Origin: Colius striatus
Taxonomy: Eukaryota > Chordata > Aves > Coliiformes > Coliidae
Direction: 5' to 3'
Length of the DNA: 64,000 nucleotides
Assembly: GCF_028858725.1 (NCBI RefSeq)
Contig: NC_084760.1
Span: 65,353,867-65,417,866 of the forward strand
Below the pieces are notes generated by a model. That model was given only the letters and a program-made list of their open reading frames with translations. It did no database searches and was not told the origin of the DNA. The translations under genes and the position numbers were made by a program. This document shows positions 35,485 to 47,337 of the stretch, piece after piece. Numbering within the stretch: the stretch's first letter is position 1; each line of letters starts with the position of its first letter.

Positions 35485-36340
35485 GGTTGCTCAGGGCTTT
35501 ACCCAGTAGCTCTCAGCTGACTTATTATCCACCCCAAAGCAAAGCTTCATACATTCCTGCTTCTCTCTTGAAGAAGAGGCAGTGCCTCATCCCTGCTCTT
35601 CTGGACACTTCTACCTAAAATGCTGTGTCCACCTATCACAGCCCTCCGGGCATGAGGCACCATGTCTCCATGATCCAAATGAGATTCTACCCCTCTAATT
35701 ATATTCATACTTCCAATTCCTCCTGTTTGTTCCCCATGCTGCGAGGACTGGTGTTCAGGCCCTTCAGAGAAGCATCCAGTCATGCTGATTTCAAGGAGGA
35801 ATGTATGAGAGCTTTTTCCATGATGCTGTGCTGTAGGATCTTCCTTAACTGTGTGTGTATTGTGGGGCTGAGCGTTTTTCAGCCCTGGCACTGTTGATTA
35901 TGAGGTCTTTCTTCTCTGTCTTCTTCTGCAGACTTTGCTCTCAACCCACTACACCGCTTCCTTAACTGGGGGTTGTCATTTCCCCCTCCTTGGATCCTTC
36001 CTATTTAAAGCTCTCTTCACCATGCTACCAACTTGTTGGTACAGATGCTTTTGTCCCTCTCTCTAGCAGCCCTTGATCCTCAGAGATGCTCCATGACTAT
36101 AAAAGCCCTGTGGTCATCTCCAGATTTGCAACAGGCAGTTGATTTGCAGGATTGATCCACTCTTCCCCAAGCTTTCCCCCCCTTCCCATTTCCTTTTAGA
36201 GGCAAGACTGAGGAGAATGCCACTTCAGCAACATCATTCCCAGACCCATGTAGTATTGCTTGATGCTTTCTAGGTCTCCAAAGGCAATTTTGTTGGTGTC
36301 TGTATGGATGAGCAGTGGGGACTCCATCATAGGAGTCTCT
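35485..36340 (-). mobile_element. CR1 LINE 5' region: ORF1 esterase and ORF2 endonuclease remnant
   Basis: Read on the minus strand. At 36286-36309 the translation is IHTDTNKI, where CR1 ORF1 esterases have a GTND block; it continues DLESIKQYYMGLG, then after breaks SEDQGLLERG and ESFK, the ORF1 end. Further left, 35711-35740 gives SMGNKQEELE, the start of the CR1 ORF2 APE endonuclease, followed by NLIWIMETW (family ITETW) and, near 35510-35560, KLCFGVDNKSAESYWV. Several frameshifts and stops. CR1 copies are normally 5'-truncated, so an isolated 5' piece is unusual. Similarity may extend weakly to about 36500. CR1 ORF1 esterase is established; the alignment is mine by eye. Confidence 0.78.
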
Positions 36341-38984
36341 TTTCCCAGTCCAGTGAGTACAGACTCTGGGTGCTCCTCTATGTCTGCAGTAGGCTCTTGT
36401 AGGGTCTTGAAGAAGATCCTATCCTCTTTTTCATAATCTCTGATGCTGTGCAGACTTCCTGCAGCTCTTCAATAGTCACTCACTTTCTGTAGGCAAGAAG
36501 ACCATTTTCCATAGCCCAGCCTCAGTGAAAGGGCCCAAGCAGGTCCTGCGGCCCCGTACCTGCAGCATCCATCCTTGGGAGGCCTTTGATGTGCCAGGAG
36601 CAGTTGCTGTTGTCATTGGACTGTGCCCTGTGGTGCACTGCCACTAAAGCTGAGCATATACACAGTGTCCTCTGCAGAATTTCTGTCTCACTTCTGTGTG
36701 TTCTTCTGTGCAAACTGGTGCATCTGTTTGCACCTTCTGTTACAGCTGCACAGACTGAATTTTGGTGCTATGTGACACAGAGCAAACTCAAAGACAAAAA
36801 GCCTTTCTTATTCCCAACTTCAGGAGCGTGGAAATCACAGAGCAGGAGGAAGGCTCAAAAGGCACATCTGCAAAGCACAGGTTTGTTATCCTGCAACCTC
36901 CTCTTGGCTTCTGTAGATCCCTCTATATGGAGCTTCATCAGCTTTTCATCACCTCCATTTCAGTGCAGCTGCTGAAAGCACAGGCTTAGACACTTATCTG
37001 CCATACAAAATCTTGGCCAGGGCTCATCAGCATGATTATAGCTCCTTCACTGCTAAGGCACTAACCTCAGCAGGGCAGAGGACTGGAACAGTGCAAAAAT
37101 GCAGGTGAGTGTAAAATCTGAGCTGGTGTTTGATGGAGAAGGAAGCAGTCCCTTGCAGAGATGTGATAAAGAAGGAGGGCACATTTCTGTCTGGGCTGTG
37201 CTGAAGCAACTGCACTACTTGTTGAGCCTATTTTAGAGGTATCTCTGTCATGGTGGTGGGTCCCAACTGGAACAGCTTTCTTCCATGTGCAAACACAGAC
37301 CTTGCTGATATTGGTGTGTCCCATGAGTATCTTTCACAGGCAGCAATGGAAGGAGCAGTGACATTCTTTTCTGCACAGTGATGTCTGAATGAGTGAAGGC
37401 TGCTGTCAAAAGGTTAGGCTGGGTGAAAAACAAGGGAGCTGAGGGCTGAGCAGGTCATGATGGTCTGTTGGGATGAGGAGAGAGAGAAGAGACAACTTGG
37501 CTGAGGAGAGAGCTGAAGGAAGAATCCTGGCAATAAGAACAGGAGAAAGCCAACTGTGCTCTTTGGGCAGAGGGCTGTATGGAATAGTAGGCTTGGAATT
37601 AGCAGATAAGCTGTTTTCTTTCTGAACCACTTTGGAAGAAAATAAGATATTGAGATACACTCTTTGTAAACATATCAGCATCCGAGAAAATCCAGCTTGT
37701 GCATTTACTTGCTCTTGCTAACACAACAGCCTGAAAAACTCCCAAGATGGGTTTACTGCTTTACTCCAAGAAAGTCAATAATATCACACTGGGAATAGCT
37801 TCGAGTTAGCCAAGGCTTAATGTAACATGGTGTGTGTAAGATTCCTGAGCTTGATGCCATCTGCTTGCAGAGACCATTGGATGGCTGTAAGAATGTCAAC
37901 AAATAGGCTTGAGAAGCTTGTGAAAATGAGGAGAGAAATCACAAGCTCCAGGGTGTAGGAAAATGGTGGGGTTTTTTTTTTCCGTGTATGACTGTTGCTT
38001 TCATGAGATTGGTTAGTCTGGTTTTTAATCTATTCCCTTCCCACTGTCTCTGGGGAAATGCCTGCAAGAGGAGACATGAGTCCTTGAGTTAAAATGAGAG
38101 AATTATGTCAATGAAACTAGCAGGCTAATCAGGGAAAAAAACACCCCCAAACTTCCACGGGGCCTTTAGAGACAGCACTTGTGAACCCCCAGAGAATTAG
38201 GGTTGATAGATCCGTTGGTGGAAAAGCAGCTAGTAGCTGGTAGCTGTAAGATTTCTTTAATGAGGCTCCCAATATAATCAGTGAAGTATCCAGTTTTAAA
38301 AAAACAAACAAGATATACAAAATAAAGTCAAATTGAAACCTCAGGTGGTGAACCAAGTAGGAATGTTCTTTGCTCCAAGAGTCAAGATAATTGTCCTTTG
38401 GAAAATTCTTTTGGTGTAACATTAATTTTGACCTTTCTGTGAAGTGTGACATATAAACATATTCAAAATGGATATTCATGCCCAAACCATTTCCATTATC
38501 AACTCAAGAGATATGGGTGTTGTGTTACAGTTAAGCTGTTTTAAGTAAACAATCCCTCTTGCTGTGCTGTTTTCATGCTATAATGGAGGTGCTTAACAGA
38601 CTGCACAGGTTTATCTTTTTCCTCCTGCATAGAAAAATGAAACTTTGATGTTTTCCAACAGCAGAGGCTTGAATACAAAGTACTTTCTGTGTATGCAGAT
38701 TGCCTGTTGCAGTATTTAGCTACTTTGTTGCTCACTAAAGACTAATTTGTTTCCAGAACCGGGGTCCTACTTTCACTTATGACAAGCAAAGGCTAGTTTA
38801 GTCATGATAATAAGGAATATTAATATACATCCATTTCTGATTACTTGTCTTATTTCCCCCAGCAGCTACAGTTGAAGGGCAGTTGTGTGGATGATGGGGA
38901 TAAATTGTTCAGGTAGTGCCAGACAACATAAAATATGCAACATGCGCAAGTTGAGGTGTGGGAGGTTGAGTTGGTTTCAGGAGC
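36341..38984. other. Unique intergenic sequence
   Basis: No gene recognised. The first 150 bases may be further degraded CR1 ORF1. A G-then-T homopolymer run lies near 37967-37981. Confidence 0.4.
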
Positions 38985-39160
38985 AGCCCTGGGGATGGTC
39001 ACTGAGGGCAGGAGGGTGGGATTTCCTTTCCTGGAGGTCTTCAAGACTCTGCCAGACAGAGCTACAGCTGATCCGATCTAGTTTTGGTGCTCGTGCTGCT
39101 TCGAGAGAGATAAAAGACCAGAGACCTGCAGAGGTTCTTCCCACCAATGATTCTGTGAAG
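38985..39160 (+). mobile_element. Old CR1 3' end fragment
   Basis: Degraded but recognisable: CCTGGAGGTCTTCAAGACTC, GCTGATCCGATCTAGTTTTG, GACCTGCAGAGGTTCTTCCC, ending CCAATGATTCTGTGAAG. Diverged far more than the other copies, so an older subfamily. Confidence 0.68.
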
Positions 39161-40755
39161 GTATGCTCAGACTCTTCATCTCCTCTGATCTCCAGGGTTG
39201 AGTATTGGCTTCAGGATCTCTACTTTGTGACAACTAAGAGTGAGAACAAATGTATGACAAATGCTGGACCGTGTCCATCAGCATGATTACCGCTGATTCC
39301 TGCAGGGACAATTCTTACCCAGTATTCTCTACAAGTCAATGGTGAAGGACTTTCTGCAGGAGTCTCAAAGTTGAGGCTCAGGGTAGGTGTGTTTGAAGTC
39401 ACAGTCTTTTGTGGAGCCCAGGAGGTGACTGCCTTGGTGTGTGGCAGGTAAGAAATGGTCCACTTCCATGGTGCCTAACACACAGTTGAGTGTGTTTAGG
39501 GTAAAAGGGCTAAGGAGAGGCTGAAAGCCAATGTAGTGCAAGGGGCAGTTTGGAAGCATGTGCAAGGCTGTGAAACTCATCTGTGTAGTATTTAGACTGC
39601 AGATCATGGGCTTAATGGGGTCAGATCCCAAGCCCGTTGAGCTGAATGACATTAGCTCCAGGGAAAGCATCCCAGAAAAAGAAACGTGCTTGTCTACCAT
39701 TTATTTGTGGCTCAATATTTCTTCCTCCATGACCATTTCTGTGAGTTAGTTTGATGAGTGGCTATCCTTGAAAGCCAAGAGGTGGAACAAAAGAAACGGA
39801 TGAAGATGAGGTTAGAGTGGTGGTACTGCTGGAAACTAATGCTCTTAAGATCAGTGTAATGGTCATGTCTCTTGGCAGTTTACCAAACTGACAAAAAAGT
39901 CAGTTTTTTACTTATTTTAGTTGCTTTTTGTTTCACTCCAAAGTCATTTCTTTTCAGTACTTGTGATGATGTGTCCTAAGAGAAATATGTAAGCTTGTTT
40001 TAAGGATTAGCCATTAGGTCCAACTGTTTCAAGAGTGTAAGCCCAAGAAAACTTGATCTATGCTCTTGGTGCCTGAGGCTAGACTGGGTGATTTCTGCAC
40101 TGCAAAGAGAACTTTTCTTTGTGAATCCAAGGTATATATTTTTGTGAGAGGAACAAATCGATAGTTTTTCTCACTGAGTCTTGTTTAATTTATTTTTATG
40201 AAGTACTGCCGTGTGCACGGACCACTGAACAACTGAGTTTTATCTGAGCTTCAGTGAATGCATTAATTTTTAGTCTGTTATTCTCTTCTGCAGCCCAGCA
40301 TTTGGTTACATAGTGTGTTATCAAAGCTGTAATTGCTCAGAAATCCGCTTACACTACCTTCTCTTCCAGCTACCACAGGTCTACAAAGAAGACTACACAA
40401 CAAAAAGCAGACTTGGAAGGTGAGACTGCAATGCAATGTATCACTACCACTGCTCTGCCCTGGGCTGGATTTGCTCTTGAAGGCTTACTGGCTGTGTGTG
40501 TTGATATTGTTTGAAGACAGCAGGCAACTCCCTGCTGAAGGTTTTCTGGCTGCTTGTGTTGTGCAGTAGTGCATGCTTTGGCAGAAGCATGCAGGGATGA
40601 GTCTGGGATGCTCAGGGATGCCAGACAAGGAACAGCTGGCTATAGATTCTGTGCCTTGCTTTGTTGTGGAAATGCCCTGTAGCTGACTACACCTCGGTTT
40701 TCTTTGCTGAGCATGGAATTACTGTTAGGGTACAGAGAAAGACGGTTTCTCACAG
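39161..40755. other. Unique intergenic sequence
   Basis: No gene or repeat recognised. Confidence 0.4.
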
Positions 40756-41285
40756 CACAGAATCACAGGGGTTGAAAGGAACCTCTAAAGATCATCTAGT
40801 CCAACCCCCTGCTAAGGTAGGTTCCCCTCCATCAGGTCACACAGTAAACGTGTCCAGGTGGGTTTGGAAACCTCCAGAGCAGGAGCCTCCACACCCTCCC
40901 TGGGCAGCCTGTGCCAGGGCTCCCTCACCTCAACACCAGAGCAGCTTTTCCTTGTGTTTAAGCGGAACTTTTTGATGTTCCAGCATATGTCCATTACCCC
41001 TTGTCCTGTTACTTGAGACAACAGAAAAAACCTTTTAAATACTTGTGTTTGAGTGAGGTCCTCCCTCACTCTTCTCTAGACTACACAGCCCCAGGTCCCA
41101 CAGCCTTTCCTCATAAGGAAGATGCTCCAGTCCCCTGATCATCTTGGTGGCCCTGCACTGGACTCTCTCCAAAAGTTCTCTGTCCTCCTTGAGCTGAGGA
41201 GCCCAGAACTGGACACAGGACTTCAGATGAGGCCTCACCAGGGCAGAGTACAGGGTGAGAGGAACCTCGCTTGACCTGTGGTGCA
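40756..41285 (-). mobile_element. CR1 LINE, 5'-truncated 3' end
   Basis: Antisense copy starting CACAGAATCACAGGGGTTGA (the CR1 3' tail) and running back into the ORF2 C-terminus. The minus-strand translation gives [21 protein letters not shown] and [15 protein letters not shown]. The coding end carries CTCCATCAGGTCACACAG, matching the 24.5 and 32.1 kb subfamily. Truncated just inside the RT-distal coding region. Confidence 0.94.
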
Positions 41286-44200
41286 TGTTGACAGGCTCGG
41301 CAAGAGCTTTTATTTGTTGCCTGTTCAATGAGACCTAATAGAAGGTAAAAGGACAAGTTCCTTTGTCTTGAAGGGCATGAGCTGAGCTTTCCAGTAAGTT
41401 GGTCACCGTTGAAGTTAGTGTGTCACCGATGTTTTGCAAGTCTAGACATGACTGCAGAGGACAAACTCATGAGTGTCCAGTCCTGGGCTCTTTGGGAAAA
41501 TCTGGAGTAGAAAGACCCATAGATGATTCCTCTTAGTCTCTGTGCAAGGAGTGGTCAAGATTTTTGCAAACAGGCTTCAAATTAAAGAAACAGCTCTGTG
41601 GGTACTTTCAGTGAATCTGTAAGTGTGCAGAGTTGGGTCTTTGACTGCTTATGCCTTGGGCATCCAGGTCCAGGAGGTGCAGGAGAGCACTGAAGCTGTG
41701 TGCTTGGCTTGCACTTGTTCTGCAGCCGGCGTGACAGACTGTGTCCAGCTGTTTGGACCAACATATACCTTGGGCATAGATCTCTGTGAGACCTGGGCAA
41801 GGTGCCAGGGTTTCCTCAATGGGACAATCCCTCATACAGTCTGTCTGACAACATGGCAGGGGTTAACCCTAATGAGGATTATTAGCTTTTTACATTGGTA
41901 AAATCAGGAGGCAATAACTCTTTCTAAAGTCTGTGCTGGACCGGGCACTGGGAAAGGCTGGCATTTAGCTTTCCTAAAAAGCTCAGTTCAAGGAGTAATT
42001 CACTGTAGTGTGCTTCAGACTGATTTTAAAGCACTTTATTTAAAAAGCCTGAGAAAAGTGGAATTTCAGGCAGTCTAGACCAGGATGGCAGGGGATTGCA
42101 GTTCTGGAGAAGTGGCTGGGGATGCAAAATTCTACACAGAGGGGTTGACTTTCAGGAGCTTGTTTGCTCCTGGTACATTAAGTTACATGGAAGGGAGATA
42201 AATGTGCTCCAGAATTTTAAAGCAAAAAATGTTTTCTGACTTATTAATGTGCCAGGCCCCATAGCCACACAATCTGTAGAAGTGGGTTGGTTTTGGTGGG
42301 TTTTGTTTTTGTTGAGGTGTTTTTGTTTTGGTGGGTTTTTTTTTAGTTCCAAATGGCTGAATGGACATAAAGAACAAATGGTCCCTGTCTATACAAGTTC
42401 CTGAAAAAGGGAGAGTGAGGTAGCACTGTGTGGTCCTGTGTCCAGTTCTCTGCAATGGACTTGTTGGGTATTTGAAGCTGGTTTCTCTCCCCTAAAGGAG
42501 CCACTGTTTCTTGCTTGCCCACATTGCCAACTGGCTTCTGTGTACATGAAGTTTTTAGTCTGGTAAAATAAAGGGAACTTTTAATGTCTCCTTAGCTGGA
42601 TAAGTGTATATTTCTCGAGCCTGCTTTCTCCTCTGTAGTGGCCAGGGCTCCCTAAGGTGAACCCTATGCAGGAATGCTTATCAACATTAGCTAGCCCTGA
42701 AGGTTTCACTTCTCTGTGGTGCCTGGGATGTTTGGGGGCATACAAAGGGTTCTTGCACTCCTCTAGGAGTGTGGGCTCTATGTTACATTCAGATGTAGGT
42801 CAGCTAACATGTATGGATAAGCTAACATGTATGAATAACAACGAGAGAGGTTCCTCGAGTGCATCACACTGATGAGTAGAGCCTCTTCAACCTCTGAGAC
42901 TGAGTTTCTAGATGTACAGATTTGTCTGGTACTGGATGTCCTGACTCCTTGCAGACACATTTCCTCTACAGGGGCCAGCTGAGACCTCTGTTTTCTTGCT
43001 CCAAAAATCCAAAATGCATCTTGGGATTCCTGAAGAGAAGTGCATAATGCCTTACCTTACCTGTGCCAGGACATCAGCTGCCCTGACAGTGCTATAGGCA
43101 GAGCTAGCAGGCACGGCCTCACCTACATACCCAATTCAAACCCTGTGTCATTGACTGCTTTATATCCCCTTACCACGGAAGGGAAAGGAGCCAGCCAGCA
43201 GTGAAGGGTTTTTTTCTTGCAGTGGGGTTCTACAGATAAGGAGGTACTGCTGGCTCCCTCCATGGCAGTGAGGATGTGCAGAGAGAGGAGTGGTATGGTT
43301 TATATGCTGGAAACAGCAGCTCTCTGCAGCTTCTGCAGGAGAATTTCAGAGGCACGTTGGTAACATGTCTGTTCTCACAAGTGCAAGCTGGTTTAAACAG
43401 GAAAGGGCAGAATCCAGCCCCACATCTTGCTAGTTGAATGGATCCAGGCACTGTCTGTGGAAGTCTTGCTGAGGGTATCAGTTGTATTTGTCCGAGGGGA
43501 ATTATGGCAAGTTGTGCATTTTGTTTTGGGGTGCCTACATGTGGTCTCTAGCAGAACAGCATCCTGATTCCTGATTAATGCTTCCTCTGATGACCTATGA
43601 TGGGGAAACTGGACCTTTGTAGGGTAAAGCAACCATTTTTTAAAAGCAAATGATAAAAGTGTTGACATTATTATTTCCTGCCTGTCCTTGGGTGCCATGG
43701 TGCTACCGTGGAGTATATTGCAGCTCCTGGCAGGGTGGCTGGAGCAAAACCAGGAGCTGGAGTGTCCAACTGCCCTTTGTCACAGTCATTGGGTGAAGAA
43801 GGGTGTTTAGGCAGGTCTTGACAGGGCAGGATGAAGACAGTTTGTAAAGGATGGTGGTTTCTTTTGCTCCTGGATCTAGGAGTCACCGGGCCCACATTAG
43901 AGCAGTTCCAGAAGACAGTGACTGTCATTTCACAGAGTTTTCATTCTGCATGTTTTTATACATGTTATCCCAGGGATTTACCCACTCCTGATGTCAAAGG
44001 GGAAAATATGCTCTGGTCAAACAGGGGAGTGGTGTCAGCTGTGAAACTGGAAATAAAAGATCTTTTTTAACATCTGCATCCCACACCTTAATCTGTCCTT
44101 TTTTTGAAAGGCCTTTCTCTTCTGTATGGTAGAATAGGACTAGTTAACCCTGAAGGAATAAATCCCTTTTGCACTGGCAGGTTTCAAGAAATGATGTTCC

Positions 44201-45999
44201 AATTGTGCAGGAGTTGAGGATGTGGGGGTAGGGGTGGTGTAGAGGGGAGAGAAGCTGACTGCACTCAAATCCACTAAATCCTAGAGCTACCGTTAGCCAC
44301 AGCGGGGAAGGAGACTGTCTTCCAAGTACGACCAGTGTGAATCCTGTTGCCTTGTTGATTTGTTCATGTAGGGTTTAGTCAGTCCCTAATCCAACAGAGC
44401 TGTGCTCATGCAAACTGTTTTAATTGCAGTATCCAGCTCTTCTGTACTTAAATGCTCTGTCAGGATGGCTGCTCGGTGTGTACTTCTAGTGACCTTCACT
44501 TTAATTGCATAATTGCTTGCAGTTCATTTGGATGATTCCAGTAGTGCCTGCTAGCTCTGATTAAAACTGGTTTCTTTCCAAAAGTATTGAGTTTCTTCCT
44601 CTCACTTCTTTGCATAAGTAAATGTTTTTAGATTCATGCTGAGGTATCCTGAAACACCGAAGGCCTGAGGTGCCTCACTTCTCCCAGCCTTGGGGACCAC
44701 AGGGTCAATTATTGCTATCTGCAGGTTCCTTAATTGTGATACCAGGATCCAGCACTTCCCAGCACGAGCAATGTGCTGCATAGAGAGCTATCGAGGAGAA
44801 GGGGCTCTGCTCACATTGCATAGGGAATGCTCAGGGCAGGAGCAGCTGAAGCAAGAAGGAGGGGAGAGCACTTTAGCAAAGCAAGTGGTACACATCCCCT
44901 GGGCTGCACTATGGTCTAGCCAATACTCCAAGGGGCTGGGGAAGGCAGCAAGAGACGGTGGTTGCTGGGAATTTCTGCCTTTCTCCTCCAAGCCTGGAGA
45001 AGGGTACTGGTTTCAGCTGGCAAGACACCAGCAGAAGTCCTTGCCTCAAAGAGCAATTGCTCTCTGTGCCCTAAGGTGTTTGCTATCTGGTCAGAGCCCA
45101 GGGATGTGTCCACTCTGCTGCCCAGATGTGGGGGCAGAGGAACAGAGAAGTGCTGGGACCTACTTTGTGTCATCCAGATGTGCCATGGCAAAGCTTGAGT
45201 GCATCCCCCTCTTCCTGAGGGTTTGGCTGACTGCTTCAGAGTCAACTCAGGTATGGTGCAGGTATTCAGCTTTGAAGAAAGCTGTTGGAGGAGGTGCTGC
45301 TGAGAAGCTCAGTGGGGCCTCCCTCTGCCTTTGATTGCATTTGGCTTTTAAGCTGAAAGTCTCATTGAACCTGTCCTACCTGCTGTAGGACTGTGTCCTT
45401 GTTGGTGAGGCCATTGCCTCTGCTCAGAGGTAACTCAGTAATCTTGCACAACCCCTGCTCGTCTTTGCTCAGGATGCAGCCACCCTTGCTGATCCCTGAC
45501 ACAGGAGGGTTTGGGAGAGACAGCCTTCCTCACTCCTGCTTTAGCCACCAAAACAAGTCCTCTAGCAGCAAAGACCAAGCCCAGGAGTCGTGATTCACAG
45601 TGCTTTTTTCTGTGCCCCTTAAAATCCCATGAAACAGCCTGTCGTTGCATCGCAGAGTCATCCATAGTGGAGCATCTTGGGTGGGCAGTTTTGGTGCTAG
45701 GAGGGATTGGGTTGAGCAGATAAGTCAGCACAGAGAAGTGCTAACCTGATGATGGTGGAGGTCCATTCACAATAAAAGTCTCCCTGGAGGAAGGCAAAGA
45801 TTCCCAGACACTCAGATCTAGCACTGCAGGACAGGAGCATGATGCTTGGAAAGGGTCTTGCTGGGAATTGCCCTGCACTGTGTCCTTGTGTTTGTGGTCT
45901 GGAGGGCGTAGGCTGCTCTGCAGGTGTTTCTAGAAATCAGATGTCTATGAGGTTTTCTTTGTTTCCATTCAGAAAGCAGAGCAGAGCTTCACATAGGCT
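41286..45999. other. Unique intergenic sequence with a T/G-rich tract
   Basis: No gene recognised. About 42283-42346 is almost pure T and G (GTTTTGGTGGG, TTTTGTTTTTGTTGAGG). A small direct repeat GCTAACATGTATG(G/A) occurs twice at about 42804-42834. A 214-codon open frame at 44690-45334 lacks any recognisable domain. Confidence 0.4.
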
Positions 46000-46548
46000 C
46001 TCCTTCCCCTCTACTCTGCCCTCGGGAGACCACATCTGGAATATTGTGGCCAGTTCTGGGCCCCTCAGTTCAAGAAGGACAGGGAGCTGCTGGAGAGAGT
46101 TCGGCACGGGGCCACAAAGATAATGAAGAGAGCAGAGCACGTCCCTTCTCATGAAAAGCTGAGGGAGCTGGGGCTCTTCAGCTTGGAGAAGAGGAGACTG
46201 AGGGGTGACCTCGTTAATGTTTACAAATCCATAAAGGGTGGGTGTCAGGAGGATGGAGCCAGGCTGTTCTCAGTGATGTCCAGTGACAGGACAAGGGGCA
46301 ATGGGTACAAGCTGGAACAGAAGAGGTTCCAAAGAAACATAAGGAGAAACTTCTTCCCTGTTCAGGTGAGGAAGCACTGGAACAGGCTGCCCAGATGGGT
46401 TGTGGAGTCTCCTTCTCTGGGGACATTCCAAACCCACCTGGATGAGTCCCTGTGTGACCTACTGTAGGTGGCCCTGCTCTGGCAGGGGAGTTGGACTGGA
46501 TGATCTTTTGAGGTCCCTTCAACCCTTAAGATTCTGTGATTCTGTGAT
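46000..46548 (+). mobile_element. CR1 LINE 3' end with intact ORF2 C-terminal stretch
   Basis: From CCCTCTACTCTGCCCTCGGG to GATTCTGTGATTCTGTGA. The frame from 46123 stays open for 114 codons to the natural CR1 stop after CDLL, covering [15 protein letters not shown] and [19 protein letters not shown]. The end carries CCTACTGTAGGTGGCCCTGC, the mark shared with the 28.0 and 63.4 kb copies, separating them from the other subfamily. Confidence 0.94.
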
Positions 46549-46570
46549 AGTCTTGTTGGCTTCCAAGAAG

Positions 46571-46662
46571 TCTCACAGAATTTCAGAAAGGTTGAAGTTG
46601 GAAGGGACCTCTGGAGCCATCCAAACCCTTTGCTTAAGTAGAGTTATTTGAAAAGCAGAGTT
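46571..46662 (-). mobile_element. CR1 3'-end fragment, antisense
   Basis: TCTCACAGAATTTCAGAAAG, GTTGAAGTTGGAAGGGACCT and GCCATCCAAACCC match the CR1 tail in reverse. Similarity fades near GCAGAGTTGTG. Confidence 0.75.
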
Positions 46663-46967
46663 GTGCCTGTGGAGATATGGCTTTATTTTGTGCTGAGGTT
46701 TATTTGGGCTTTATTATGTTCCACAAAGCTAGCACACCCAGCACACCCTTATCAGTCTCTAGTTCTTCTTTAATAATACAGTTGTTGCCAATACATGCAT
46801 ACAAAGTAATCAGGCTCATACCCTGAAACTGCTGATCAGTGGCCATCCTAGCTTAAACAGCATCACTATCGTCTAGGCATTAACCTCTTCTACCTGCCAG
46901 AGCCTATTCCCCTAAATGCTTGACTCCTTGTCTCTGCTTAAAGGAAAATTACATTCTATTAAGTACA
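46663..46967 (-). other. Unassigned 300-base insert-like stretch between CR1 pieces
   Basis: Lies between two antisense CR1 fragments. Its minus strand has several AATAAA hexamers close together near 46680-46720 and runs into ATATCTCCACAGGCACAAC, which would suit the 3' half of an LTR, but I do not recognise the family and no target duplication is clear. Confidence 0.3.
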
Positions 46968-47270
46968 TCAGGATCATCTAGAACCAGTTGTGTAGGACCA
47001 TGTTCAGGTGACTTTTGAATTGCCTCAAGGATGGAGACTCCACAACCTCAGGGCAACCTGTGCCAGGGCTTGGTCACCCTCATGGTGAAAAAGTGTTTCC
47101 CGATGTTCAAATGTAATCTTCTGTATTTCAGTTTGTGCCCATTGTGTCTTGTCCTGTCATGGGGCACCACTGAGAAGCTCCTGGCTCCGGTGCCTTTTTA
47201 CATCCTCTCTGTTCTTGGTGATCTGCAACACCTGTCTGCACAAGCCCATGATCCTTGCTGGACTCTCCTT
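46968..47270 (-). mobile_element. CR1 fragment, antisense, older subfamily
   Basis: GATGGAGACTCCACAACCTC, GGGCAACCTGTGCCAGGGC, GTTTCCCGATGTTCAAATG, CCATTGTGTCTTGTCCTGTC follow the reverse CR1 3' coding end, with clear divergence. Confidence 0.82.
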
Positions 47271-47276
47271 GAGATG

Positions 47277-47337
47277 GAGGTTAGATTAGAGACTTCCAGA
47301 GGCCCATCCAAACTTTGATATTCACATGATTTTATGG
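47277..47337 (+). mobile_element. CR1 3' tail, sense
   Basis: GGTTAGATTAGAGACTTCCA, GAGGCCCATCCAAACTTTG and CATGATTTTATGG match a CR1 3' end in the forward direction, immediately after the antisense piece, giving a back-to-back pair. Confidence 0.6.

Noticed and set aside
44690..45334. Longest open frame in the window, 214 codons, plus strand
   Set aside because: No domain, odd composition, no splice context; overlapping frames on the other strand are also long. Length by itself is expected by chance in moderately GC-rich DNA.
46123..46467. 114-codon plus-strand frame as an independent gene
   Set aside because: It is the C-terminus of CR1 ORF2 in a 5'-truncated element.
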